Source: Odoribacter sp. AF15-53
Lineage (GTDB): Bacteria; Bacteroidota; Bacteroidia; Bacteroidales; Marinifilaceae
Length of the DNA: 64,000 bases
Direction of reading: 5' to 3'
Assembly: GCF_003479425.1 (NCBI RefSeq)
Contig: NZ_QUHC01000002.1
Coordinates: 507,033-571,032, forward strand
The notes beneath the pieces are model-generated. The model had not been told where the DNA came from, did no database searches, and was given only the letters and a program-made list of their open reading frames with translations. Position numbers and translations under genes: made by a program. This document shows, piece after piece, positions 1 through 9,407 of this stretch. Position 1 is the first letter of the stretch. Each line of letters starts with the position of its first letter.

Positions 1-1
1 G

Positions 2-130
2 GAATTATTTTTTAAGAAAAACAATTTACCGGGCATTCACCCGCCAATCCTAGGGAATCCAAGCCTTTCCACGCCATCCGAGTGCGTTAACGAAATCATA
101 ATTCACCCCGGGTATCTGAAATTTTATAAC
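2..130. repeat. Flanking direct repeat, copy 1 (~129 bp)
   Basis: This stretch matches 8796-8925 over its whole length with scattered substitutions and small indels. A perfect 35-nt block lies at 78-112, matching 8873-8907, and both copies end in the same AAATTTTATAAC. The repeat may continue left of the window. It sits directly upstream of the ECF sigma gene, so the two copies bracket the complete sigma/FecR/SusCD/TlpA locus. Confidence 0.9.
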
Positions 131-166
131 ATTAGCACGTGACGAAAGTAAATCATAAAATAATTT

Positions 167-174
167 TATCTTTG
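167..174 (+). promoter_or_regulatory. -7 promoter element of ECF sigma gene
   Basis: TATCTTTG matches the Bacteroidetes -7 consensus TAnnTTTG. It ends only 5 nt before the sigma ATG at 180, so the transcript would be leaderless or nearly so. No clear TTTG at -33 is visible. Confidence 0.6.
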
Positions 175-179
175 CATTC

Positions 180-791
180 ATGAAGGAAGATAATCAGACT
201 ATTTTAGACGTTTTCAAAAAAAATAGGGAAAACGGGATGAAAATGTTATTCAAACGTTACTATTCTTCATTAGTCGTTTATGCCCAAGGCAAAATAAAAG
301 ACAGGGGAACAGCTGAAGACCTCGTGCAAAATTTTTATTTACGCTTATGGGAAAATGATTATCTAAAATATACCAACCCGACGACATTGGAATCGTATCT
401 TTATTCTTCTATCCGGAATGCTTGTTACACCTATGGACACCAAAAAGATATATTGAGAGACAGTATTGATTACGAGGGGATTGACGTTGCCATCGAGACG
501 GCTGAAACAATAAATCAAAAAATGGTTGAACAGGTGGAGATCGTCATTCAAAAATTACCGAAACAAACTCAAGAGGTCGTGAGGTGTATCTTGATGCGCA
601 ACATGAAATACCAAGAAACGGCGAACGAATTAAATATTTCGCTAAACACGGTCAAAACATTATTGAAAAACGGCATGCGTTTTCTAAGAGAGGAATTGAG
701 GAAAAATCAGGAAATGTTGCTTCTATTCATGTTATGGCAAAACACGAATGCTCTACCTGACTCATTGCAAAATAACCTGTTAGCAGATTAA
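180..791 (+). CDS. ECF RNA polymerase sigma-70 factor (FecI-like)
   Basis: An extracytoplasmic-function sigma factor of 203 aa, the usual size. Region sigma-2 lies at about residues 20-85 (MLFKRYYSSLVVYAQ, then AEDLVQNFYLRLWEN) and the sigma-4 helix-turn-helix at about 130-185 (YQETANELNISLNTVKT). The anti-sigma FecR gene follows 87 bp downstream, then a SusC with an STN domain. This is the cell-surface signalling arrangement in which transporter occupancy is relayed through FecR to release the sigma factor, which then transcribes susC-susD. The start at 180 is required because the next Met, residue 20, is already inside sigma-2. Target promoters cannot be read from the sequence. Family certain; substrate unknown. 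Confidence 0.93.
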   Translation: MKEDNQTILDVFKKNRENGMKMLFKRYYSSLVVYAQGKIKDRGTAEDLVQNFYLRLWENDYLKYTNPTTLESYLYSSIRNACYTYGHQKDILRDSIDYEGIDVAIETAETINQKMVEQVEIVIQKLPKQTQEVVRCILMRNMKYQETANELNISLNTVKTLLKNGMRFLREELRKNQEMLLLFMLWQNTNALPDSLQNNLLAD

Positions 792-878
792 AAATCTATT
801 ATTCGAATATTATTTTCATTTTTTTTCAAAAAAAATATTTTTTGATTCACCCGTTTTTACTTTTCCCCAGTCTTCTTT

Positions 879-2045
879 ATGAAGCAGGTTCATAAAAATA
901 ACATTATGGATATAGAAGATTTGATTTACCGTATTTTAGCAGGAGAAGCGACAGAAGAGGAGCGTGACGAAGTAAAGAAGTGGCTGGCCGAAAACGAGGA
1001 ACATCGAGCATTGTACAGGGATATCGAGCGGACATGGTACAAATGTGAATATGCCGGATACTGGCAGGAGGAGACAGAAGCTACATGGATGACGTTGAAA
1101 ACGAAACATCAATCCCGTCAATACAAAAAATGGCTCTGGAGAGGAGGAAGCGTAGCCGCCGCAGTACTTCTCTTATTGGGAATGAGTATATTATTACTTG
1201 ATGACAAAGAAGAAGAAAAAACAATTGTAGCACAAGTCAAGCAAGCCCCAGATTCCGGAACAGTATTATTGCTTTCTACCGGAGAAAAAATCATATTAGA
1301 AGAAAAAACCGACACGATCTGGGTTAACGGTACCGATATTCAAACAAAAGGCAGAACCGTAAGCCGCGGGCAACAGGCGAAAGCTGCAAACTCCGGCGAA
1401 TTGGTGTACAACGAATTAATCGTACCGATAGGCGGAGCCAATCGGTTATATCTTCCGGACGGTACAATGGTATATCTCAATGCTTCGTCACGTCTGAAAT
1501 TTCCGATTCAATTTACCGGAGAAAAAAGGGAAGTGATACTAGAGGGGGAAGGATATTTTGAAGTTGCACCTGATACCCATAAACCATTCGTGGTACACAC
1601 CCCGACAGTGGATGTCAAGGTATTGGGAACCTGTTTCAACATCATGGCATACGCGACCGATCCCCGGACGGAAGTAACCCTGGTTTCAGGGAAAGTAGAT
1701 GTGAATACAGGGGTATACCGGGAAGTATTACAACCGGCACAGCAATTCGTGCTGGATAATGCCAGCCAACAACACGAGGTGAAAGAGGTAGATGTATCTA
1801 CCTACATCGGCTGGAAAGAGGGGGTGTTAAATTTCAAGGCCATGCCGTTGGAAGAATTGTGCAAGCGTCTGGGTCGCTGGTATAATATCGGATTCCAATT
1901 TACCCGGGAGGACATGAAACACTTGAAGTTCACGGGAGCTGTCAGGAAAGACTATGATATCGGGTATATCCTGACCATGCTAGAGGCAATGACGGACGTG
2001 ACTTTCAAACAAGAAGGGGATCAAGTTATAGTGAATAAGAAATAA
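879..2045 (+). CDS. FecR-family anti-sigma factor
   Basis: An inner-membrane anti-sigma factor, 388 aa. It has a cytoplasmic N-terminal sigma-binding segment (about 10-75), one transmembrane helix at about 89-107, a periplasmic FecR domain around 170-290 (GGANRLYLPDGTMVYLNAS) and a C-terminal DUF4974-type domain from about 315 (FKAMPLEELCKRLGRWYNI). In the family, the C-terminal domain contacts the STN domain of the cognate SusC. The next gene has an STN domain, so the pair is very probably matched. An alternative start at 906 (MDIEDLIYRIL) would drop nine unremarkable residues. The 100-bp gap to susC is where a sigma-dependent promoter would be expected. Confidence 0.92.
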   Translation: MKQVHKNNIMDIEDLIYRILAGEATEEERDEVKKWLAENEEHRALYRDIERTWYKCEYAGYWQEETEATWMTLKTKHQSRQYKKWLWRGGSVAAAVLLLLGMSILLLDDKEEEKTIVAQVKQAPDSGTVLLLSTGEKIILEEKTDTIWVNGTDIQTKGRTVSRGQQAKAANSGELVYNELIVPIGGANRLYLPDGTMVYLNASSRLKFPIQFTGEKREVILEGEGYFEVAPDTHKPFVVHTPTVDVKVLGTCFNIMAYATDPRTEVTLVSGKVDVNTGVYREVLQPAQQFVLDNASQQHEVKEVDVSTYIGWKEGVLNFKAMPLEELCKRLGRWYNIGFQFTREDMKHLKFTGAVRKDYDIGYILTMLEAMTDVTFKQEGDQVIVNKK

Positions 2046-2145
2046 TAAAAATATCCCTCGGGGAAATTAATACCGGATGATGTATTGGATCCACGATTCC
2101 GGCATCGTTTCTCCCCGGGAACATTGATTAATTAATTACAAATGT

Positions 2146-5100
2146 ATGAAAAAGAAAGATGTTTTATGGCTTATTTCTTTGAAAAATAAGCCGAGAGGAA
2201 AATTATTTTGTTTTTCGTTTCTAGTTACGCTGTGCTTGTTTTCGACAAACGTGACGGCCCAGCAAAAAATCACGATGAATTTGGGTAAAACAACTTTAGG
2301 TGTTGTTTTGGAAGAAATTCAAAAACAGACGGGTAAAACGGTGTTATTCAACGACGACCGCATCAACTTGAAACACGAAGTAACCGTGAACGTAAAGGAC
2401 AGCAGCCTGGAAGATCTACTCAGGCAAGTATTGGAAGGAAGCGGTATGACTTTTTGGCTGCTGGATGATAATATCGTGCTCGTACCCAAACCCAAAGAGG
2501 CTAAAAAAATTCAGTTTGTCACGATTTCCGGGCTGGTTGTAGACCAAGAGGGTATACCAATACCGGGGGTGACCATCATGGCGAAAGGAACCTCGCAGGG
2601 GGCAAGCTCTCGTGTCGACGGGACATTCAGTTTTAACGTCGAGAATAAAGACTCCCTTGTAATATGTGCCTCGTTCGTGGGAATGAAAAAAAAGGAGATT
2701 CCTTATACCGGTCAATCCCACTTGAAAATTATTCTCGAAGAAGATGTCGAAAAACTGGAAGAGGTGGTTGTAACCGGTTATCAAACCATATCCAAGGAAC
2801 GGAGCACGGGAGCTTTTGACGTGGTGAAAAGCGAGATCATCAGCAAATCGCACGCGTCGGATCTATCCACGGCCTTGCAAGGAGCTACCGCCGGATTGCA
2901 TGGAACGGAAAATGAAGACGGGAGCGTTGACTATACCGTACGAGGCATATCGTCACTTTACGCTAATGTCCAACCCTTGGTAGTGGTCGATGGATTCCCG
3001 GTCACCAACGGTTTCAAGGATATTAACCCGAATGACGTGGAGTCGGTGACCGTGTTGAAAGATGCCGCCGCCGCATCCATCTGGGGAGCCCGCGCCGCAA
3101 ACGGGGTGATCGTGGTGACAACTCGTCAAGGCAAGCATGAAACATTTACCGTGGAAGTAAACGCCATGGTTAATATAGGGCGTAAACTGGATTTATCTAC
3201 CGCACTGACAACTGCATCCTCGGAAGATCAGGTGTATTACGAACGCCTGGCCATGGAAAAAGGTTGGCTCATGCCCACACCTGATGCATTGCCGAATCTA
3301 TCCTACCCGACAAGTCTGGCCAAAGAGTATATCTATGACTACATGAACAATCTCATTTCAGAGGATAAAATGAACGCGGGATTAGAGAATTTGGCAAAAC
3401 AGAATAACCGGAAACAAATCAAAAAATACCTGTTGCAACAACCGATCACGCAACAATATAACGTTAGTATCTCCAATTCGACGAAGCATGCTAGGAATTA
3501 TTTTTCCGCCATGTACGAAAACGTGAAAGGGAGTCTAATCCGGAATAAGACAGAACGTTGGCGGGTCAATTTCAACACCACCTCTTCCGTTTTCAACTGG
3601 CTGGATTTCTCCGCAGGAATAAACGTACATTATTCGAATGCCGATTATAGCGGTCCTACCCTGTCGGAAATCAACTCTCTTTCCCCTTACGAGATGATCG
3701 TGAACGAGGATGGCAGTTACGCCACACAACTAATGAAAAATCGAAAACAACTGGAGAAAATAGGAGAAGGAGTCTTGCCGTATGACGACTGGAGTTACAA
3801 CATTCTACGCGAAGCAAGAGCCCGTGATTACTTGACGGAAACACTGAATACTCGTTTACAGGCAAGCTTGGTGGTAAAATTCTTTCCCGGGGTAAGTTTC
3901 GACACGAAGTTTCAGTACGAACTGAATCGCTCGGATCACGATCAGTTGGACTCGGAGGACAGTTATTTTGTCCGGAACACGGTGAACACTTACGTTTCTT
4001 ACGATCAGACAAACAACGTGGTAAACGCACAATTCATACCCCAAGGGGCTATTTATCGCTCCTCATCGGATAAAATAAAAAATTATACATGGAGAAACCA
4101 GTTGAATATCGACCGAGAAATAAGTGACGAACACCAGATCAACGCCATCTTGGGATTTGAACTTTCGCAATTCAAAACAAAAAGTTGTACTGATCCCTAT
4201 ATTTACGGTTTTGATCCCGAAAAGAATATCGCTACCCCTCTTCCTTTCGGGGGATACTCGGGAAACAAAAACGGTCAATCCGTGACAATAACCGATATTT
4301 CTGGTAACGGCGTAACAAATTTACAAGGAATGGTTCCCATTTATAATGACTTGAACGAACGTTTTGTTTCCGTTTACGGGAATATCAGCTACACCTATGA
4401 CCACCGTTTCAGCCTGACGGCTAGCATCCGCAGCGATGCCTCCAACCTGATCACGGACAAGGCTTCTTACCGCTGGGCTCCACTCTGGTCAGTAGGAGGA
4501 TCGTGGAACCTCCATCGCGAACAATTCATGTATTCCACCGGAGATTGGCTTGACCGTCTGATCGTGCGTTTAACCTACGGGTTCAACGGTAATGTCGAAA
4601 AGAGTACTTCCCCCGTAACCCTAGTATCATCCAACCCGGAACCTTCAAAAATAACAAATTTACCCACCACTTCGGTCGTGAACCGAGGCAATCCGAATTT
4701 ACGCTGGGAGAAAACCTCTACCATAAACGGGGGTATTGATTTTTCATTCTTCTCGAACCGGTTATTCGGAAGTATCGACTGGTACAGCAAACTGGGACGG
4801 GATTTAATCGGTGAAGTCCTGTTACCCTCGGTACTGGGAGCAACTTCTCAGAAAATGAATAGCGCGAAAATGTCAAACAAGGGTATCGAAATGGTTTTAG
4901 GAACCGACGTGTTCGTCTCTCCAAAAATCAAGTTCACGACAAACATCACGTATGCATACAACAAAAACGAGGTAAAAAAGCTTAATAACAAGATATATAA
5001 CGCTTCTTTTATCACTAGCGGGGGCTTCGTTGCCCACTATCCCGCACAATCAATATGGGCGGTGAAATACTTGGGTATGGAAGACGGCATCGCTTACGTC

Positions 5101-5685
5101 GAAGGCACCAACGGACGCAGAGTATCAATGGATAATCATGAACTGATATACAGCGGAAACGCCCTAGAGTATTTACAATACATGGGACCGGCTATTGATC
5201 CGCACACGTTGGGTTGGAACCTGAATTTCAGCGGGTACGGATTCAATCTTTCTTTCCTGATATTGGGCAAATTCGGGGGCTTCTTCCGTGCACCCTATTT
5301 TAATGATTATATCGACAGTAACGGGAAATATATCGCGAACCGGTTTATCCGCGAGGTGATCAACGGTAGTGACAGGATGCCTTCTTTCCAACCTGCCAAC
5401 CGGGCACTGAACTCCTACTGGGGCACCAGTGGCGGGTATACCCCGATACTGAATACATTAGTGGAGAGTTCGTCGTCTATCAAATTTAAAGAGATCTCGC
5501 TGGAATATAACATGCCCGCCCGGCTGGTGCATAAAATAGGTTTGAAAGGGATGAAACTGTACGGGCAAGTACGAGATCTAGGATGTATATGGACGCGCAA
5601 TCGTTACGGTTATGATCCGGAATGGCTTCCCGGCACGATGAAACCTTCGACTTCTTTCAAGTTTGGTTTAAACGTCGTTTTGTAA
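2146..5685 (+). CDS. SusC/RagA TonB-dependent receptor with STN signalling domain
   Basis: A TonB-linked outer-membrane transporter of 1179 aa. Order: signal peptide ending near 38 (VTAQQ), STN domain about 40-110, carboxypeptidase-regulatory-like domain about 125-200 (ISGLVVDQEGIPIPGVTIMA), plug domain from about 205 (LEEVVVTGYQ; VLKDAAAASIWGARAANGVI) and a beta-barrel to the C-terminus. The STN domain marks it as a signalling transporter acting through the FecR just upstream. The SusD gene follows after 17 bp. The substrate cannot be read: no glycosidase, sulfatase or protease is adjacent, only a TlpA thioredoxin lipoprotein, so a carbohydrate role should not be assumed. Confidence 0.95.
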   Translation: MKKKDVLWLISLKNKPRGKLFCFSFLVTLCLFSTNVTAQQKITMNLGKTTLGVVLEEIQKQTGKTVLFNDDRINLKHEVTVNVKDSSLEDLLRQVLEGSGMTFWLLDDNIVLVPKPKEAKKIQFVTISGLVVDQEGIPIPGVTIMAKGTSQGASSRVDGTFSFNVENKDSLVICASFVGMKKKEIPYTGQSHLKIILEEDVEKLEEVVVTGYQTISKERSTGAFDVVKSEIISKSHASDLSTALQGATAGLHGTENEDGSVDYTVRGISSLYANVQPLVVVDGFPVTNGFKDINPNDVESVTVLKDAAAASIWGARAANGVIVVTTRQGKHETFTVEVNAMVNIGRKLDLSTALTTASSEDQVYYERLAMEKGWLMPTPDALPNLSYPTSLAKEYIYDYMNNLISEDKMNAGLENLAKQNNRKQIKKYLLQQPITQQYNVSISNSTKHARNYFSAMYENVKGSLIRNKTERWRVNFNTTSSVFNWLDFSAGINVHYSNADYSGPTLSEINSLSPYEMIVNEDGSYATQLMKNRKQLEKIGEGVLPYDDWSYNILREARARDYLTETLNTRLQASLVVKFFPGVSFDTKFQYELNRSDHDQLDSEDSYFVRNTVNTYVSYDQTNNVVNAQFIPQGAIYRSSSDKIKNYTWRNQLNIDREISDEHQINAILGFELSQFKTKSCTDPYIYGFDPEKNIATPLPFGGYSGNKNGQSVTITDISGNGVTNLQGMVPIYNDLNERFVSVYGNISYTYDHRFSLTASIRSDASNLITDKASYRWAPLWSVGGSWNLHREQFMYSTGDWLDRLIVRLTYGFNGNVEKSTSPVTLVSSNPEPSKITNLPTTSVVNRGNPNLRWEKTSTINGGIDFSFFSNRLFGSIDWYSKLGRDLIGEVLLPSVLGATSQKMNSAKMSNKGIEMVLGTDVFVSPKIKFTTNITYAYNKNEVKKLNNKIYNASFITSGGFVAHYPAQSIWAVKYLGMEDGIAYVEGTNGRRVSMDNHELIYSGNALEYLQYMGPAIDPHTLGWNLNFSGYGFNLSFLILGKFGGFFRAPYFNDYIDSNGKYIANRFIREVINGSDRMPSFQPANRALNSYWGTSGGYTPILNTLVESSSSIKFKEISLEYNMPARLVHKIGLKGMKLYGQVRDLGCIWTRNRYGYDPEWLPGTMKPSTSFKFGLNVVL

Positions 5686-5702
5686 ATTAATTTAAAGAAG
5701 TT

Positions 5703-7190
5703 ATGAAATCAATTTTTACATACTTGTGTTTATTAGGAGGAGCTTTGTTTTGCAACTCTTGCGAGGATTATTTGTCGGAATTACCGGCCAAAGGAGCGAA
5801 TCAGCCAGTGAAAAATATAGATCAATTAATCGGTCTGTTGAACAACCCGAAAGTGCACGAATTTGACGCAACCGGTTCTTTCATGACGGACGATACCGGC
5901 CTCACTCCGGAATTCTACGATGAAGCTTACACATACTTCAGCGATACCGAGCCGTTCTATTATTACACGTTTGACACGGACAAACTCGCCTCGTTGGCAA
6001 GTGATGCGTTATGGACCTCCCTCTACGCGAGCATCTATGATGCCAATCTCATCCTGGAAAATGTTGACGAAGTAGAGGGTACCCCCGATATAAAAGAGCA
6101 GATCAAAGCGGAAGCTCATTTCCTGAGAGCCTACTCCTACTGGAGATTGGCCAACCAATACTGTTTGCCTTATTGCGAGAAAAACCTGAGCGAACAAGGA
6201 TTACCTTTACGCAAAACGACCTACATGGAAGAAGCGATCTCACGCGCTTCCCTGGAAGAGACCTATCGTTTTATCGACAAGGATTTAACAGAAGCGTTGA
6301 AAATAAAGATCACAACAACCGATCAACCTTGGCGGGCAAGCCTGCCGACGATCCAGGCTTTTCTATCTCGTTACTACCTGTTCCGAGGCGAATACGAAAA
6401 AGCGGTTTCGGCAGCAACCGAAGCGTTGAAAAATTCGGGAAGAGTACAGTTAAAAGATTACAATACAATTTCCGCGGGGATGTCGTTTATACCGGGATTC
6501 CTAGAATTCCCGGAGATGGGTAACTACTCGGAAAATCAAGTTGTCATGTGGCAGGAATTTTTCTACGCTAAAACCAGTCTTAACACGAAATTCTGGTATG
6601 TACCGAGCGATGAACTGATAGCCTGCTATGACCCGGTCAATGATTTGCGCCGTCGAAAACTGTTTACCTATAATAGCATGCTTCTATTACCGGAAACGGC
6701 TAACGGGATTTTTTTAGGATACAATTTTTTCTACTGGCTAACGCCTCAAATTCCCAGCGGCGTAACGATTCAGGAAGTGATGCTGAATAAAGCCGAAGCA
6801 CTATTACGTCAGGCAAATCCGGACAAGAGCGAAGCCTTGGAATTGTTATATGACTTGCGGAGAAAACGCTATGATGCCACTTCCGGGGACAATGTCATCC
6901 GGGTTGAAGCAGCAACAAACGATGAGGCCCTAAGAAAGGTGCTGGAGGAAAGACGCCGGGAGTTGCCTTTTACACACCGCTGGTTTGATATTCGCCGTTT
7001 CTCCGTAAACGAAATCGAGTGGGACGACGTGGAGATCACACGTTCGTTTTACGAGATCGTAGACGGAGCCGTGAATAAATCGCGCAAGGCAACTTACATC
7101 TTACCCGCAGGCAGTCGGCGTTATGCCATGCCTATCAACGAGAACGACATATCGGCCTCTCACGGAACAATCAAACAAAATGAATTTTAA
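5703..7190 (+). CDS. RagB/SusD-family outer-membrane lipoprotein
   Basis: A surface substrate-binding lipoprotein partnered with the SusC encoded 17 bp upstream; 495 aa. The signal peptide ends in FCNSC with Cys20 as the lipidation site. The N-terminal SusD region (YLSELPAKG; TSLYASIYDANLILENVDEV) and the C-terminal RagB/SusD domain (NDEALRKVLEERRRELPFTHRWFDIRRF) are typical. It is translated in series with SusC and the TlpA lipoprotein that begins 11 bp later, so the three are probably one transcript. Ligand unknown. Confidence 0.94.
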   Translation: MKSIFTYLCLLGGALFCNSCEDYLSELPAKGANQPVKNIDQLIGLLNNPKVHEFDATGSFMTDDTGLTPEFYDEAYTYFSDTEPFYYYTFDTDKLASLASDALWTSLYASIYDANLILENVDEVEGTPDIKEQIKAEAHFLRAYSYWRLANQYCLPYCEKNLSEQGLPLRKTTYMEEAISRASLEETYRFIDKDLTEALKIKITTTDQPWRASLPTIQAFLSRYYLFRGEYEKAVSAATEALKNSGRVQLKDYNTISAGMSFIPGFLEFPEMGNYSENQVVMWQEFFYAKTSLNTKFWYVPSDELIACYDPVNDLRRRKLFTYNSMLLLPETANGIFLGYNFFYWLTPQIPSGVTIQEVMLNKAEALLRQANPDKSEALELLYDLRRKRYDATSGDNVIRVEAATNDEALRKVLEERRRELPFTHRWFDIRRFSVNEIEWDDVEITRSFYEIVDGAVNKSRKATYILPAGSRRYAMPINENDISASHGTIKQNEF

Positions 7191-7201
7191 AAAAGAAACA
7201 C

Positions 7202-8326
7202 ATGAGAACAATTAGTATATTAATAATCGTGTTTGCCTTTTTCTCTTGCACAGGGCAAACGAACAAGGGATGGACACTGAACGGCAATCTGGAAGACGTG
7301 AAAGAAGGATGGGTTTCCGTGAGCGAATTTAATGGAGACTGGACGATCGTGGACAGCACGAGGATTCAGGACGGGAAATTTCAATTCAAGAATGAATCGA
7401 TAGATGAAATCAAACAATATTACCTACGCTTTAAAGATCCGGATTTCAAAGAAATATACGTGAAAAATATTCTACCGGTATTCGTTGAAAAAGGAACAGT
7501 GGAATTTACCGGAAATATTGAAAAGAATAAATTCACCCTATCCGGAACACCCAACAACGAGGCTTTGAACGACTATAACAGGGTATTTCACACGATATCC
7601 AACAGTTTATACAATCTTCTGTACGTGGATGATTCCTGGCGAAAAGATACCATACATGGGCCATATATCGCTCAAGGGAAATACATGATGCTGGCTGAAA
7701 TCATGCCCAAGTTCCGTTACATTTTTGCCGAAAAATACAAGAACCTGGATTTTAGCCTTGCGATTTATCAGGAAATTTGCATGATGGACCCCAACCTGAA
7801 ACCCAGCAAAGTGGATTCACTGTTAAGCCTAGTTCCGAGCTCTTTACATTCCTCGCCTTTCTACAGGGACCTTAAAATAAAAGCGGAGAAAATACGTACT
7901 CTCGGACAAGGTGCTGTCGCCCCGGATTTTCAATTACCGACTCCCGACGGGCAACAAGTAACCTTATCATCCTATCGGGGCAAATATTTACTATTGGTAT
8001 TTTGGGCGTCTTGGTGTGGACCATGCCGGGAAGAGATCCCTCACCTGATGGATATACACGAGAAATATCATGCCGATGGCTTGGATATTTTGAGCGTGTC
8101 GGTAGACAATAAAAAAGAAGCCTGGGAAAAAGCTCTCGCGGAATCAAATATGCCCTGGACACAGGTTTCCGATTTGAAGGGACTGAAAAGTGCCGTGGCA
8201 AAACTTTACGGGGTACAAGGTGTACCCGCAGTTTGGTTGATCAATGCGGATGGAAAAATCGTGGCACACAACATTCGTGGAGAGCAATTGGATACGATGC
8301 TAAAAGAGATTTTTGGCCACGAATAA
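7202..8326 (+). CDS. TlpA-like thioredoxin-fold lipoprotein with DUF4369-type N-domain
   Basis: A predicted envelope thiol-disulfide oxidoreductase of 374 aa. The signal peptide ends in AFFSC with Cys16 as lipid anchor. An N-terminal beta-rich DUF4369-like domain (about 24-130) and a helical linker precede a TlpA/AhpC-type thioredoxin domain from about residue 237 with the active site WCGPC (Cys272, Cys275) and the cis-Pro segment GVPAVWLINADG. It is the last gene of the sigma/FecR/SusCD locus. It may keep cargo or receptor thiols reduced, but that is inference. A 10-bp hairpin follows at 8346-8372. Confidence 0.88.
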   Translation: MRTISILIIVFAFFSCTGQTNKGWTLNGNLEDVKEGWVSVSEFNGDWTIVDSTRIQDGKFQFKNESIDEIKQYYLRFKDPDFKEIYVKNILPVFVEKGTVEFTGNIEKNKFTLSGTPNNEALNDYNRVFHTISNSLYNLLYVDDSWRKDTIHGPYIAQGKYMMLAEIMPKFRYIFAEKYKNLDFSLAIYQEICMMDPNLKPSKVDSLLSLVPSSLHSSPFYRDLKIKAEKIRTLGQGAVAPDFQLPTPDGQQVTLSSYRGKYLLLVFWASWCGPCREEIPHLMDIHEKYHADGLDILSVSVDNKKEAWEKALAESNMPWTQVSDLKGLKSAVAKLYGVQGVPAVWLINADGKIVAHNIRGEQLDTMLKEIFGHE

Positions 8327-8345
8327 ACGGAAATACAGAAATGCA

Positions 8346-8372
8346 GAATGAGGCTCTTTCGAAGCCTCATTC
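8346..8372. terminator. Hairpin between convergent genes
   Basis: A perfect 10-bp stem (GAATGAGGCT / AGCCTCATTC) with a 7-nt loop lies between the convergent tlpA-like gene and the small gene at 8397-8636. The following T-run is weak, so it may act in either direction or only moderately. Confidence 0.6.
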
Positions 8373-8396
8373 CCATTTCTAACAAATCTAGTTATT

Positions 8397-8636
8397 TCAA
8401 ATAACCTTGGTTACTTTTTTCTTCATAATGACATTCACCTCGGGCAACATTACCGGACCGTAAATTGCATCCTTGCTCTCTACCTTCTGACCGTGAACAA
8501 CCTTAACATCTGTTCCCATTTTCTCTTGTTCTGCTAACGCGCACACGATTCTCTCTGCCTTACAATGGCTCAAACTACGTCCGCCTAAAAATAACGTGAA
8601 AGCGGCAATGCAAATTATTATAATATATTTCATCAT
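8397..8636 (-). CDS. Small secreted or membrane-anchored hypothetical protein
   Basis: 79 aa, not recognised. The N-terminus is a hydrophobic signal or anchor (YIIIICIAAFTLFLGG), followed by a short basic and polar tail with two Cys and no known motif. A good promoter (TACTTTTG on the minus strand at 8706-8713) precedes it by about 70 nt, which supports it as a real gene. It converges on the TlpA-like gene. Confidence 0.6.
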   Translation of the reverse strand: MMKYIIIICIAAFTLFLGGRSLSHCKAERIVCALAEQEKMGTDVKVVHGQKVESKDAIYGPVMLPEVNVIMKKKVTKVI

Positions 8637-8705
8637 CTTATTTATACTTTAAAAATTAAACTAACTATTTTCTTTAACTCTTGTTGTTGTCCTTTATCGA
8701 CAATA

Positions 8706-8713
8706 CAAAAGTA
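8706..8713 (-). promoter_or_regulatory. -7 promoter element of 79-aa gene
   Basis: TACTTTTG on the minus strand matches TAnnTTTG and lies about 70 nt upstream of the ATG at 8636. Confidence 0.5.
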
Positions 8714-8795
8714 CGACACTTCCGGCCGCTGGTAAAATTATTCCCGTTAGATTTTAGTTGTCAGAAGGTTAAATATATGTTAGGTAAAAAAAGGA

Positions 8796-8925
8796 GAATT
8801 ATTTTTTAAGAAAAAACAAATCCCCATGCATTCACCCGCCCATCCTGAGAAATCCAAGCCATTCCACGATTACCGAGTGCGTTAACGAAATCATAATTCA
8901 CCCCGGGAATCTAAAATTTTATAAC
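8796..8925. repeat. Flanking direct repeat, copy 2 (~130 bp)
   Basis: The second copy of the element at 2-130, in the same orientation. It contains the identical 35-nt block at 8873-8907. Unlike copy 1, it is not followed by a gene on the plus strand; the resemblance stops after ATAAC at 8925. Confidence 0.9.
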
Positions 8926-9321
8926 AAATCGGGATTGATAAATTATCCTTAAAGGGATACATTTTATCGTTTTAAGGACACCATAATTTAATAGAAAAAA
9001 TTACACCTGTCTTACAGAGTAAATACATCCAAACGCTTGGTATAAACTACATTTTTTAGTGCCTGTTGCCCTACTTTTAGGCCACATCCAGGCGACCTAG
9101 CCGCCACTTAGCCGCCACCTAACCGCCACCTAACCGCCATTTTAGTAGGTGATAAGCTTTTTTAACGCTTACAAGAAATCGGTATCCTGGATTATAAAAG
9201 GAATTATTAACAGATTATTCCAATACCACGAGACAGTTTATCCCTTATTCATCTCCTGTTTATCTCCCGTTTTACACCTTCCGTCCCCGGTGAAATACAT
9301 ATTACATTTTACCACAACAAA
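8926..9321. other. Gene-poor intergenic region
   Basis: About 400 bp with no convincing gene. It holds the 11-bp tandem repeats at 9099-9142. The only open frame in the right part runs into the antisense of metG and has no family character. Confidence 0.7.
9099..9142. repeat. Four tandem 11-bp units (A[AG]CCGCCA-yy)
   Basis: Units AGCCGCCACTT, AGCCGCCACCT, AACCGCCACCT and AACCGCCATTT follow one another without gaps. The array is non-coding and lies between the flanking repeat and metG. Confidence 0.85.
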
Positions 9322-9366
9322 ACAGCGTGTAGCAAATGCCGATTCTAGCCATTCGCTACACGCTGT
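9322..9366 (-). terminator. Terminator of metG
   Basis: A 17-bp stem with one mismatch (ACAGCGTGTAGCAAATG against 9350-9366) and an 11-nt loop, starting 42 nt past the metG stop on the minus strand. The minus-strand tail is only moderately T-rich. Confidence 0.75.
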
Positions 9367-9407
9367 AATATCTATCCTCGCACCGTGTTTATTTACACGG
9401 GCATCTG

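Noticed and set aside
9099..9142. Possible CRISPR array
   Set aside because: Units are 11 bp, directly abutting and without spacers; no cas gene is near.
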